Part shown: in pieces, positions 33,047 to 43,461 of the stretch
How the letters are laid out: each line of letters begins with the position of its first letter
How positions within the stretch are numbered: the first letter of the stretch is position 1
Assembly (NCBI RefSeq): GCF_000835495.1
Contig: NW_015622544.1
Span: 701,704-765,703, forward strand
Origin: Cladophialophora immunda
Taxonomy: Eukaryota > Ascomycota > Eurotiomycetes > Chaetothyriales > Herpotrichiellaceae
Direction of reading: 5' to 3'
DNA: 64,000 nt
Notes under the pieces: model-generated
What the model was told of the DNA's origin: nothing
The model's input: the letters and a program-made list of their open reading frames with translations, nothing else
The model's database searches: none
Program-made: the position numbers and the translations under genes

Positions 33047-35045
33047 TTACGCAGGTTGCTGCCAAAAATCCTCATCGAAGAATTCAAATAGGTCCATCAT
33101 AGGCGACATGGGGAAATTGTCGTCTGTGAGCACAACACCGGTCTCTGCAGACGTCAAGCACGAATTTGGGTCGGTTGAATTCGTTTGAGCTGGCCATCTG
33201 GCTTCGTGAGCAGCTTTGACCATCTGCAATTTGCTGGGTAACATCAAGAAGAATTGCGGTACATCCCTCGTTGCCAAATCCTGGCCGACTTGCTCTGAGG
33301 GAGTGCCAGTCAAGGCTTTTGCTTTGTCGAGTCTGCGCACCAATACGTCCATACATTCGGAGACGTCGAGAACACTTCGTACATATTCAGGATCCCATCC
33401 TGCTGCCCGAAGCAGCGATAGCTTGGACAGAACGACTATTGCATGGCCTAGAATAGTCCATATAGTGTGGGGAAGGTCGAATAGTTCCGAGAGTGGGAAA
33501 GAGGAGATTGTATCAAAACATAGCTTTGTGGAGTTCAAGCAGGCGCAAAGCATGCCGAGACGTGCAAAAGGATACGTGCCGTATCGCAGGGGTTCCATAT
33601 TGTCGTTGAGCGCTGCCTCATATAGGAAGATCTCCATAAGATAGTAGTGCATGAGGAGGACTACTAATGGACGTAAGCCGCGATATTTCGACTCGGTGGT
33701 TCTACTCACTGTTTTGATGAGACAGCTGCGGAAAGGAGTTTCGTAGCTGCAATAACTCTGACTCTAATGACTTGACACAAGCGCCAATGGGAGCTGAAGT
33801 GGAGACAGGGTTTACATGCCAGTCTTCCTGAGTTCGAATGCACGAGATCCTGCCAGCCATGCCATGGAGACGGGCTAGGTGGACAACATAGACATCTGTT
33901 GGGTATTCAGCCGCTTCAGATATGGCACGACAACATTCGTCCGCGTATCTTGAGTATCTTATTGGCTCGACGTCTCGTTTACACATGGAGATTCTGAATA
34001 TCATCTCGTTAGCAATAGGAAAGTACAGGGTTGCACAGAATTTTGCGGAACCAGCACTAACATGGACGTTAGAAAGAAACAGCCGAGGAAGGTTCTGCGC
34101 TCTTCTAGAGTTCTTGCAGTAGACGACCTTAAGGGAGTAACCCTATTCATCATCGCTGTTGCCAAAGGAACGCTACCAGTCTCGCCGAAGTATCCTGAAC
34201 GAGCGAACAAGCCGGGCCTGAGATTTTTCGAGTAGACTTCCTTGTTAAGGCCCAGTTCTATCATCATGGCCATGATCAGATGGATTAGATTGCATAATTG
34301 AGACCCGAGTTGGAGATGGAGGTGATACCTTGTTAGAGATTTGGTCAGCTTTCTGATTTATCAGACATATACCGAGACCCCTTTACCAATTAACATAGAC
34401 GAGAAGGCTCTGGAGCAAATCGAGGCTTTGTTCTCCTTTAATAAGGATGTTGTGGCTGATGATCTCTCTTAGTCCCTTTGCGAGGGCTATTTGTCGTGCT
34501 TGATCATGTCGACAGCCAACCATCAAGATGGCAAGGACCAGGAAAGGCTTCTTCTGTTTGAGAACTAGGTATGACATACTTGGTGGGATGACAACAAACG
34601 GGAACAGAGGCTGAATTTGGGTCCGGAAAGTCTCGAGTATCATCTCTGCTTCGAGTTCGTTCTGGACGAATGGGTCGATCCAGGCAGCAGGGGACATATC
34701 AGCTGGACTAGGCGCCAGAAAACCACTCACTCCGATCGAAGAGTTTTGAGACGCTGCGAGGATGGCAGTTACACCATCGAGTTTCCTCTCTAGTCTGGCA
34801 ACCTCGGATGTCTTGACCTTTTTGCTTCGGTGAGCACCAGGTACCTGTGCGCTGCAAGTCTTTTGCAGACGTCGACACCTGGCCCGAGTTAGATTGATGG
34901 CTGAGAGACATCGGGAAGCTCAATACCGCTTGCACGTCTCGTCTCCTGTCTCGCTCTCGCATCTCGCTTTTACTTGGGCACATGGTAGGCAAGCCTTGGG
35001 AATGCGACCGCTGTCCGATCCGCTTGATGGAGTCAGTCGACGCAT
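33047..35045 (-). CDS. Zn(II)2Cys6 transcription factor (second)
   Basis: Five exons: 35045-34927, 34878-34387, 34328-34062, 33993-33710 and 33663-33047, all in phase, giving 592 residues. The zinc cluster is split by the first intron (48 nt, branch CTAAC). The parts are ACLPCAQVKARC, then TC with KR/CRRLQKTC after joining, giving the six cysteines. A linker (PGAHRSKKVKTSEVARLERK) leads to a short coiled coil. The fungal-specific region includes IQPLFPFVVIPPSM, KKPFLVLAILMVGCR, YHLHLQLGSQLCNLIHL, EERRTFLGCFFLTS and VLLMHYYLMEIFLYEAA. The acidic, aromatic end (MMDLFEFFDEDFWQQ) looks like an activation domain. Targets are unknown. It lies beside the AT-rich island and could regulate the RTA1/YTP1 neighbours or unrelated genes. 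Confidence 0.92.
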
Positions 35046-35590
35046 ATCTAACCTTGCCTAAGTTGGTACCGCGTCGGAGGGCGATCTCCGGGTTCTATAG
35101 AGGCCGGAGAGATATAGATTAGGTAGAAATAATTCTAGGCTGACGTTGCTAGTATACTTGGCGGGCCTAAGCTTAATTAGTTTAGGGGATGATATATATA
35201 TAGATACCTTTCGGGACACCACCTCTATGAACAATGTGCAAGGTGCTAAGGAGAACTGGCTCTTAGTGAGGATATGGCAGAGTCCCAAAGGGTTGATACA
35301 AATTATGTATACATTGTGTATGTATAACAATATTATATTAACATAGGCTCCCAGGACTTCGTATTTTCCCCTCCCTACCAGGTACCGACCGAACTCAAGC
35401 ACTTGCTCACGTTCCCTTTTCTATCTGCGTCGAAGGCGCCCCGTCGCTACACTTGCAGACAAAAGGAGGCGCGCCGACAATAAATCATCTTCCCAAAAGA
35501 TTGGATCCAGGTTGAAACTACATTGAACATTCGCCCTTCCTGACGGGAGCCCCCTTGCTTAGACTTCACCGGCCAAGAACGCGTGTGCGA
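35046..35590. other. Intergenic with AT-rich island (about 35100-35345)
   Basis: From about 35100 to 35345 the base composition shifts sharply to A/T with TA-rich runs (gatatatatatagatac, ttatgtatacattgtgtatg, aacaatattatattaac), unlike the rest of the window. The heptamer ggtaccg is present on both sides (35065 and 35391). It may be a decayed, mutated mobile-element remnant or a structural AT tract. No coding domain is recognised. The remainder is the upstream region of the regulator and the 3' flank of the PDH gene. Confidence 0.45.
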
Positions 35591-36985
35591 TTACAGCACC
35601 AGCTTCCCTGGCTCGACTTGCAACACCGTCTTGATCCTTTCCAGAAACGTGCGTGCCCTCCTCTCTTCGCCCACGGGGACTGTCAAACTGAACACGTTCA
35701 ATGCGCCTTCTGCCGTGCTGAGTGTCCGGCCTGGTATCGGCGCTGAAGACGTGGAGAAGGGGGCCGCTCTCTTGGGGGTGACTTTGCCGGACAAGATGTC
35801 GATGATGTCAATCTTCTTTGCCGTCGAGGTGGAAACGCGAGGCGAGCGTGCAAGTGACGTCGTCTGGGGTGCGCTAGGCGGAACAATAGGAAATGCGTCG
35901 ATCTGGGGGAGATACAAGCCTCTAGACGTTGTGGGTATCGTGTCCAACCCGAGAACCGCATTGAAGAGGTCGTCGGCCGATGGCTTCGCATTTTTGGGTT
36001 GAGGCAGATCATCATTGGCGAGGTCAACGGCACGGGCCAGGAAAGTGGATAGAGGCACGGTCACACCCAAGGTGTCCTTTATGCGTTTTTGCACTTTCAG
36101 CACTTCGGCGAGGGAGATGGTAACGCTGACGCTAGTGACTTGTGGGATGATTGCTTCAGGCACTGCTGCGGCAGCTCCGGCAGGTTTTGCGGCCGTCTTA
36201 GGGGCGGTAGGTAGTAGCTTGATGTTGCTGAGATCGAGGTGCGCCATATGTTCGATTCGGTTGGATTGCTTGGCCGAGTAATCCGAGTCAATTGTTCCCA
36301 AATATGCGAGGACGTCCCCTTTCAGCAGTCTTCCATTAGGCCCCGTGGCCGGGATTTTGGCGACGTCGTCGTCGGAGATATGGTTTTCGTGGATGAGGGC
36401 TATCACTGAAGGATAGAGCGGGTATTTGGGGTTCTGGCCTGGCCCAGTTGGACTTGTTTTCGGTTTGTCCTGGGCCGGTCTCTGGTTTTGCGGTGTGCCC
36501 GGTATCTCCTTTTCAACTCCGGACGTCTCGTACTTCGAGTCTGCTCCGCCTTTCACATTATCTGCTTCCGACTGCACGGGCTTTGAGTCGTCGGGAGGAA
36601 TCTCTAGACTCGAGACGTCATCCCCCGGATCACCGAGGACAGCTATCCTCGTGCCAACTTTGACTGATTTGGAGCCGTCACCCTGCAGGATCTTGGCCAC
36701 GACACCATCGTCCTGGGCTTCCACGTCCATGGAAGCCTTGTCGGTCTCGATTTCCAGGAGGAGGTCCCCTGCAGCGAAGGAGTCGCCCTCTTTGACTTTC
36801 CAACTTGAGATGTTGCCTTCGGTCATTGTCGGGGACATGGCGGGCATCATGAAGTTATGGGCTGCGAGGGAGGAAGGAGTGGAGGAGAATGCTCTCCGAG
36901 CGTGGTGTTGGGAGTGTGAGAAGGAGGAGCATTGGGACGAGGTGACCTGGCGGGCAAGGAGCCGGACTGACTGTCGGCCAGCCAT
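35591..36985 (-). CDS. PDX1: Pyruvate dehydrogenase complex protein X (E3-binding protein)
   Basis: Single exon, 464 residues. The N-terminus is a mitochondrial presequence (Arg/Ser/His-rich, ending near RRAFSSTPSSLAAHN). A lipoyl domain follows, starting MMPAMSPTMTEGNISSW, with the lipoylated Lys in ETDKASMDVE. A Pro/Lys linker precedes the peripheral subunit-binding domain (YPSVIALIHENHISDDDVAK, ATGPNGRLLKGDVLAYL). The C-terminal part keeps an E2-like fold segment (VSVTISLAEVLKVQKRIKDT, VPLSTFLARAVDLA) but is shortened and lacks the HxxxDG acetyltransferase active site. This fits protein X, which holds dihydrolipoamide dehydrogenase in the complex, and not catalytic E2. It lies in the mitochondrial matrix. 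It is divergent from the zinc-type oxidoreductase gene across about 1 kb. Confidence 0.93.
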   Translation of the reverse strand: MAGRQSVRLLARQVTSSQCSSFSHSQHHARRAFSSTPSSLAAHNFMMPAMSPTMTEGNISSWKVKEGDSFAAGDLLLEIETDKASMDVEAQDDGVVAKILQGDGSKSVKVGTRIAVLGDPGDDVSSLEIPPDDSKPVQSEADNVKGGADSKYETSGVEKEIPGTPQNQRPAQDKPKTSPTGPGQNPKYPLYPSVIALIHENHISDDDVAKIPATGPNGRLLKGDVLAYLGTIDSDYSAKQSNRIEHMAHLDLSNIKLLPTAPKTAAKPAGAAAAVPEAIIPQVTSVSVTISLAEVLKVQKRIKDTLGVTVPLSTFLARAVDLANDDLPQPKNAKPSADDLFNAVLGLDTIPTTSRGLYLPQIDAFPIVPPSAPQTTSLARSPRVSTSTAKKIDIIDILSGKVTPKRAAPFSTSSAPIPGRTLSTAEGALNVFSLTVPVGEERRARTFLERIKTVLQVEPGKLVL

Positions 36986-38041
36986 AGCGGAGGGGATATT
37001 GCGTCTCTTTCAAAATGTAGAAGAAGAGAGGGACGAGTTCAAGGACTGCTATGTAGAATTTCCAGTGAGAAGCGCGAGGTAGCGCCAGCGGGAGAATTGT
37101 CAGGGCTGACCAGATTGATCGAAATGTTGAGGAGCGAGCTTCGCCGGAGCTTGTGACGGAGTGTCAATTTGGGGAAACACTCCTTGCCGCTTTTAGCCCC
37201 CAACTGCGCACCTCGTCGGCGCTCAACCTCCTCTCGATGACGGACTCGATACTATCACCTACTGGCAATTTGAAGTCCGCAACATTACGAAGCCGGCCGA
37301 AGCGCAAAGAGGCTTTGGGAGGACTCAACCCTGAATAGCAGTATGGAGACTTTCTGTCCTATCCACCCCGACCATTTTAGCGACCGCATCCTAGGTATAC
37401 TACCTAATCTTGCTCCTATACGAGTCCTCTCATCCGCCTGGTTTTCGATGGCAGAGCAGACCCGAAAAACATATCCATTGACCAGCCAGATGGTACTCTC
37501 CAAAAAGACCGAATTGGCAAACATATGCATGCTTCCAACAAGCTGACTGTTCTTGTTCAAGGTCCAAGGAGAAGCTTTGGCACTATGCCCCTCCTTCGTA
37601 TTCACGGAATACGAAGCTTGCCGCACCTCCTCCTGGAGTTCCCCTCGCGCTATGATGGCACCAGGTGGTTGATGCTGCTTAAGTCATTCACAGATAGCCG
37701 AATCTAGAAGGAGCATTTTACGAGATGCTGCGGCACCCGACGTATCAGAAGGTCTATCTCGACCTGTGACAAACGAGCTGCGATGTTAGTCCACCAAACA
37801 TCATCTCAGACTCGAGGAAATGCACCTTCCCCTTTGCTCCATGCTACAATGAACAAGCATTCCACGTACACAAGTTTCTGCCTGCTGAAAGAATAGTCTA
37901 CCTGTCGACCCAGCATCCCGTCTATAAAGGTAAGCCTTTGAGCTGGAAATTGATGTCATTATTCCTTCAACGTCGCCTTTACCACCGAGCCTGCATACCA
38001 TCTCATTCTTACCTTGCCATCAGATTAAACATACGTCAATT
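36986..38041. other. Divergent promoter region
   Basis: Shared upstream region of PDX1 (minus) and the oxidoreductase (plus). No supported gene or RNA is seen. A direct-repeat pair, tattcacggaatacgaag, at about 37600 is only a short palindrome-like stretch. Confidence 0.45.
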
Positions 38042-39131
38042 ATGAAGGGTGTAGTCTTTGCAAGCGCCGGCGCTGAGCCCAAGGTCGTTGACGACCTTCA
38101 GAAGCCGTCTCCCGGGCCAGATCAACTGCTTGTGAAGTCCATTTGGGTCGCCATCAACCCTGTGTAAGTAGCCCTCGTCCAGATTTTTTTTGGTCGGCTG
38201 ACCAGTTGATGATAGTGATACCTTCATGGGCGCTTATGGTCTTCTTGTGGTCGACTGGCCTCTTGTGCTTGGTGTCGACGCGGCCGGAATCGTGGAGGAA
38301 GTGGGTAGTGAGGCAGCATCCAAATATGGTTTCAAAGCAGGGGATCCTGTGTTCGGCTGCACCAGACTTGGCATGTCGGGATATGCTGCTGGTCAAGAGT
38401 ACTTCTTGATGGATGCGCCTGTCACCATACCCAAGCCAAAGAATATCTCCCTGCTTGAGGCTGTGACGTTGGGAGTGGGAAGTGAAACGGCTTGTCTGGC
38501 ATTGTTCGACAGTCTCGATGTCCCTCTCCCTGACCCCAAAAACCTTCCTGGGCCTCAGGATGAATGGATTATCATCTTGGGAGGCGCCAGCAGTGTCGGC
38601 AAATGTGCAATCCAACTGGCCAAGGCAAGTGGGTACAAAGTCGCTGCCTCTTGCTCAACCAAGTCGGCAGCTGAGGTGAAGGGCATGGGCGCTGTGACCT
38701 TCGACTACAAGGAGCCCATTGAGGACCAAGTCAAGGAGGTTGTGGGCATCACTTCGGGCGAGATTTCTCGGATCTTTGACGCCGTTGCGGCAGAAGACCC
38801 GGTCACAGCCAAAGAATTGTTCAAGGCATCCAAGAGCGACAAGAGGCTCTTTGCGACCACAAATGATTGGAGTGGTATTGGTGACTTTGAAGGAGCGAAA
38901 ACCCATGCCATCAAACTTGGCGGCGTTGGTCGACCCGAGGCGGCAGAGCTGAACCAGAAGATTGAGGCGTACGTTCCCGTCGTCGCTGCATTGATCGAGG
39001 CGGGCAAGCTGGTCCCGGCTGAATATGAAGTGATCGGCACTGGTTTCGAGGCTGCTATCAAAGCATACGAACACCAGCGCTCTGGAGCTGGGGGATCGCG
39101 AAAAGTCGTGTTCAAAGTTCAGGACGAGTAA
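38042..39131 (+). CDS. Zinc-type alcohol dehydrogenase-like oxidoreductase (enoyl-reductase-like)
   Basis: Exons 38042-38163 and 38216-39131 surround a 52-nt intron (GTAAGT...GATAG), giving 345 residues. The junction reads WVAINPV + DTFMGAYG. It is a medium-chain reductase: GroES-like N-domain (PGPDQLLVKSIWVAINP, LGVDAAGIVEEVGS, GDPVFG) and a Rossmann domain with IILGGASSVGKCAIQLAKASGYKVAASCS. The C-terminal block is VIGTGFEAAIKAYEHQRSG. It has no catalytic-zinc Cys/His set and so falls with the quinone-oxidoreductase/trans-enoyl-reductase branch (ToxD-like family), which reduces activated double bonds with NADPH. Some relatives serve polyketide synthases, but no synthase gene lies in this window, so a stand-alone role is likely. 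Confidence 0.9.
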
Positions 39132-41349
39132 CAATTAGCCGCTGCTCCGCAGGTACAGACCGACAATCATGAAACTGTTACGTGTTGATCGGATAGACCC
39201 GGGTGTTGCTGGAAAGAAGGCACTCGTGGTGCCATGCAATATCCCACATCACTGTGAAGGTGCCAAAGACCCGTTAGTCTTGTTGTGCTGTGACTTGTAG
39301 GGAGACGGTCACGGCTGTCTTAGCCGAAACACTCCAACCGCTGCCTCAGTGAGGCTGTTAGCCCTGGTTGGGCACCAATACTGACAATGTCGCCACCCAA
39401 GGACATCTGAGGGAAAGTACTATGCTGCGATCCTATCGTGCTCTTGTGACGGCGCAGATTCCTTCTCTCAGCATGTTAGAACACTCTTGTCTCTCATGTG
39501 GATATGAAGAGAGGGGATCCAGCACACAAAGCTTCGCACTAGCAGCGAAGGAGTAACAGAATCCCCCTTTCTTGCCCAATAAACGGCGCAAGAAACAACA
39601 TTGCCAAAAGCAATGCGTTGGACGTTACTCTGCGCCTCCGCGGCTGCTTTCGGAATTTCTTTTCCCATAAAGTCTCAAGAACTGGTTAGCTGCTTTTGCC
39701 ATGCTGCGTTGGTTATGGTAAGTCGAGTTGGTGTTGCTCAATTGACGACACCGCATCACAGAGCGGGTCCGCATAGGGAGTCCTCTTAGGGACACGGGAA
39801 CTCTCAGAATAGGTATGCATTGTGACAAACCGGGGGCCCGTGTGATGCAGTTGCACGACCCGTGTCGGATGCAGCGAGCATCTCGGACACTTGTGTTTAG
39901 AACGAAACTCGGGGGGTTGTTGGACCCAGTGCCACCTGAAAACCGGCAGTATGCATTGGCCGTTGTGCAGTGATCTTGGTTTTGGCGCATGCGTCAAGGT
40001 AGCATTATCCTCCACGACTCAAGGGCGATATCCTGATGGCAGACGTGACGGACGAGGTGGGATGGGAAGATCCTTACTTGTACTGTGTAAGTCAAGCTCG
40101 CCTCACCTTTGGGAAAGGGGACGTTGGTGCCACTTATATAGGAACGATTTACTGAGTGATGGAGAAGCCCAAGCGGCGAGTCGGCATAGGTAGCGAGCCT
40201 GATCGTCGACAGCGGGCGCCACCAGCGCCATTGCCTGAGCCTTGAACGACCGATGCGGAGCAAGGAGAATTGCTGTAAGGCTGCTCATTGGCAAGCTGGT
40301 GCTCATTAGGGTCCATCGCCTGCTGCACCAACACACAAATGCACCAATTGTGAGAGCAAACTTTGGGGACTGCAGGAGAATGAGGGTTCCACTTTGTCCA
40401 GCTCAAGGCTGCGTCTTCTGGTCAATGCCAAATGGGTTTCTGGTTTTTTTTTTCTTTTCTGTAGCCTGGCGCCTCACATCCGGCCCAGAGGTTCCAGCTC
40501 GATTTACGTCGGTCAACGACAAATTGCAGTTCCAATGAGAACAGGCCCGTGAGCGGACAATGACACACCCTTGGCGCACGGTTCGTAATCTCCGGGAAAG
40601 GACACTCAGCACGGATGAGGCAAGGCCGTCGAACCCATCGCCGTCCCGGGCTCAGGGGGGATGGGATCCGAATTCCTAGATCTGCCCCCAGTCAAGAGTC
40701 AACACCTTGTCCCCGAAACAAACATGAGGCTTACCTAGTGCCAACTCTGCCGCTGTCTCAATCACACGACCCAGGCATCCGGGTGTGTTCAGGTGTGGTT
40801 TGCTGTGCTCGTAAAGAGACCCTGCTTTGTCGGTGGCTGGCAAGCTGGGGGTGGAGAGAGAGGGAGAGGGTGCGAAATAATACAGAAGAGAGAGAAGACA
40901 GCGGCAGCAAACGCCTTCCTGTGTGCATCTCCCACGCTTACTACCTTGTACCTTTCCATCCACCTCCCACACCTTTTTTTCTTCTGTCTACTTCTCTCTG
41001 ATGGTGCAGACAGCGCGTGTTCGTTCGTGATTTCTCTCCCACGCTTCTCGAAATCAAGGCAAGGGATTTGTCCATCTGCTCGGGCACCCACGCCTGCAAC
41101 CCCCAACACTCCCAACACTATTCGTCTACCCGCGGATTGTCATACCGCGAGGCCGTTTCCCAGACTCGCACCTTGAGGCTCCAGATCCGGCTTTCCTGGG
41201 CTCTGTCCCACTTGATCAGATCCGTCGCCCCCTTTTCCTGTTACTCGAGCGTTGCCCGCCCTTGTTAGACTCCAGCTTGCGCCATCAAACTTGTCGACAC
41301 AATGCGCCAATGGCAATGAAGAGTCGAGACTCCGGGGCACGAGCTTTGC
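39132..41349. other. Long intergenic region (2.2 kb)
   Basis: The largest gap in the window. It holds the 3' flank of the oxidoreductase and an unusually long upstream region of the Sok1-type gene. It contains a T-run (40446-40456) and a CT-rich leader (40930-41000), with many short frames but none with a family signature. A regulatory leader with upstream ORFs is possible. Confidence 0.4.
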
Positions 41350-43461
41350 ATGAAGAAGGATCTAGAGGAATGCGACGAAGACGGCGACGGCAACAAGATG
41401 GCCGGAGACAAACAAGATGCTAGGGGTGCCTCGGAACAAGTCCGAAACGTCCAGAAATATCAAGCTGCAGCCGCCAAAGACGACGTGACCGCTCCGTCCT
41501 CGTTGTCGTCCACAACACCCACCGCCGAATCCAAGATGCCTGGGCGTGCCGAGTGCGGTTCGCCTAAATGGGACATCAAAGCCGAAGAACGTCATGACGA
41601 GCCTCGCTCCGCAGACTCAGCCTTGGACGAGCCCTCTGAGACTCGGAAGGACTCTGCTCAAGAGGCCGAACCTTTACCTTACCAAGAGTCACAATCTGCA
41701 ACCTGCGAACATTGGTGCCCGGGAGACCCTGAAGGCGAAGACTCGATCGTCGTTCCTCCTTGCATAAGCGAAACTGAAGTTGACGCACTCGTCGGTGCCA
41801 TTCCTTGTCCGCCCGTGACCAAGGAAACCTTGGAAGAGCTCGAGCTGGTTTACATACAGTCGAACATCAATCTGCGCATCGATATCAACTTTGACCATGA
41901 CCTCCACTTCACCCCTATTTCCGGGGAAAAGGGAGAGCTAAAGAAGAGGCAAGCGAGAAGATATTGGGATAGTCTGAAGACTGAGCTGAAGATAGTCTAC
42001 CACCACGAGCCCCTGGGCTCGTGCGGCGAGTGTGATAGGAGGCGCTCTTTGAGCTCCGCTAAGCCAGTATCATTCAAGCGAAGGTTGCCTGCCTTGTTTC
42101 GGAAGTTGAAAGAGTTACTCGTCATCCTGATCCCGGATAGGGACCAGTACCAGATCAGCCAGTATCTTGACGTGCCTCTGCTTCTGCAAGAGGTGTCTCA
42201 TGGCCTCTTGGACATTGTCCGGTTGGCCCGATGGCTCGATAGCCTGCTTACAAGTCACTGCGCACCAATGCGGGACGTCTATGCACATGAGATGGCGGAA
42301 CAAATAGAGCAGGGTGCAGAGACTGGAGACCTACACACTCTTGTTCTTGGGATCGAAAAGCTGTTTCAGTTTTTGGAGGCCATGAAGCTCGACGTCGCTA
42401 ATCATCAGATCAGGAGCTTCCGTTACCTCTTGATCGATGATACCGTCACATTCCAGCAAGACTATTTCAGGTCGCGTATTAGACACGGTGAGCTCAAGAT
42501 CGAAGAGTCACGAGCATGGTACTGTGATGCTGTTGAGAAGCACCGACAATGTCCAGTTGATAGCAACAGCACACGAACCCTTCCGACGGCCGCGTTAGTT
42601 CATGGGATCCTCGAGCTCTGCCTTTGCCATGACTTGGAGGTTCCGGCCACGCTTGCCTACGATCACAAGCGGCTGAAAGAGATCCGGATGGACTTTCAGG
42701 ACATGATTCATCTCGACATCTGTCTGTCAGTCTTTGATCAGTTGCTTCGGGAGCTGTTGGGTCACGATCCCACCACCTCCTGGCAAGGTGTCTTGGAGGC
42801 TCGCGTATTGGAGATGCATATGCTCTTGCGGAACAGAATCATGGATCTCACCGACGGCGATCTCGAGGGAACTCCTATGCAGGAAATCTGGTTGCGACAT
42901 GCCGGTGCCGTTGCTCTGGAGCTGACACGGGCTGCTTTCCTCATCTGGCCCGGTTCCACGTTTCCCATCCCCGACTCCATGGTCAGCAAGACGACTATCA
43001 GATTGATCGCGCAGTTTGAGGAAGAGGATCAACTCCAGCATCGTGCCAGGACGCTTCTACGGGCGCTCGAAGGGGCGACCAACGAGCACACAAGCCAATT
43101 TCAAAGCGGAACCATCTTGGCCATCTCGCAAGCGCAGAAGCAGTGGCAACAGGTTCGAGCATCGAGGCAACAATGGCGCTCCCTCCCGGAAATGGAAGAC
43201 ATTGCGCGAAGAGTGGCACATATCGCGGTGGTGCATTGGCGAGTTTGGGCGGACCTTGTTTATTTGGCGTCTTCAGACGGACACGAGGGTTGCATTGGTG
43301 AGACTGACAGCGTTTCTGGGCATGGGGATCAGCATATCTCGGACAGTCGGACGGACCATGTACAACAACATTCTGATCCAGAAGATCAGGAGGACGAGGA
43401 GGCGCAAGAAGATGGTGGAGGAGAGGAAGAAGAAGACGATACCCATTTGGATTCGACGTGA
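41350..43461 (+). CDS. SOK1: TCP11/Sok1 family protein
   Basis: Single exon, 703 residues. The first 150 residues are acidic, Ser/Glu-rich and disordered. The TCP11 domain starts near TLEELELVYIQSNINLRIDI. Its signature is FTPISGEKGELKKRQARRYWDSL, and then come LLILIPDRDQ-like (here LLVILIPDRDQY), the ARWLDSLLTSHCAPMRD block, GIEKLFQFLEAMKLDVANHQ and IRSFRYLLIDDTVTFQQDYF. The C-terminus is a very acidic tail (DPEDQEDEEAQEDGGGEEEE). Yeast Sok1 is a high-copy suppressor of cAMP-dependent kinase loss, and mammalian TCP11 also links to cAMP/PKA signalling. The exact role in filamentous fungi is unclear. Start at the ATG at 41350, the first in frame. Confidence 0.88.
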   Translation: MKKDLEECDEDGDGNKMAGDKQDARGASEQVRNVQKYQAAAAKDDVTAPSSLSSTTPTAESKMPGRAECGSPKWDIKAEERHDEPRSADSALDEPSETRKDSAQEAEPLPYQESQSATCEHWCPGDPEGEDSIVVPPCISETEVDALVGAIPCPPVTKETLEELELVYIQSNINLRIDINFDHDLHFTPISGEKGELKKRQARRYWDSLKTELKIVYHHEPLGSCGECDRRRSLSSAKPVSFKRRLPALFRKLKELLVILIPDRDQYQISQYLDVPLLLQEVSHGLLDIVRLARWLDSLLTSHCAPMRDVYAHEMAEQIEQGAETGDLHTLVLGIEKLFQFLEAMKLDVANHQIRSFRYLLIDDTVTFQQDYFRSRIRHGELKIEESRAWYCDAVEKHRQCPVDSNSTRTLPTAALVHGILELCLCHDLEVPATLAYDHKRLKEIRMDFQDMIHLDICLSVFDQLLRELLGHDPTTSWQGVLEARVLEMHMLLRNRIMDLTDGDLEGTPMQEIWLRHAGAVALELTRAAFLIWPGSTFPIPDSMVSKTTIRLIAQFEEEDQLQHRARTLLRALEGATNEHTSQFQSGTILAISQAQKQWQQVRASRQQWRSLPEMEDIARRVAHIAVVHWRVWADLVYLASSDGHEGCIGETDSVSGHGDQHISDSRTDHVQQHSDPEDQEDEEAQEDGGGEEEEDDTHLDST

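Noticed and set aside
38042..39131. Secondary-metabolite cluster suggested by the ToxD-like enoyl reductase
   Set aside because: No polyketide synthase, NRPS, terpene cyclase or P450 gene is present in the window. Neighbours are PDX1 and Sok1.
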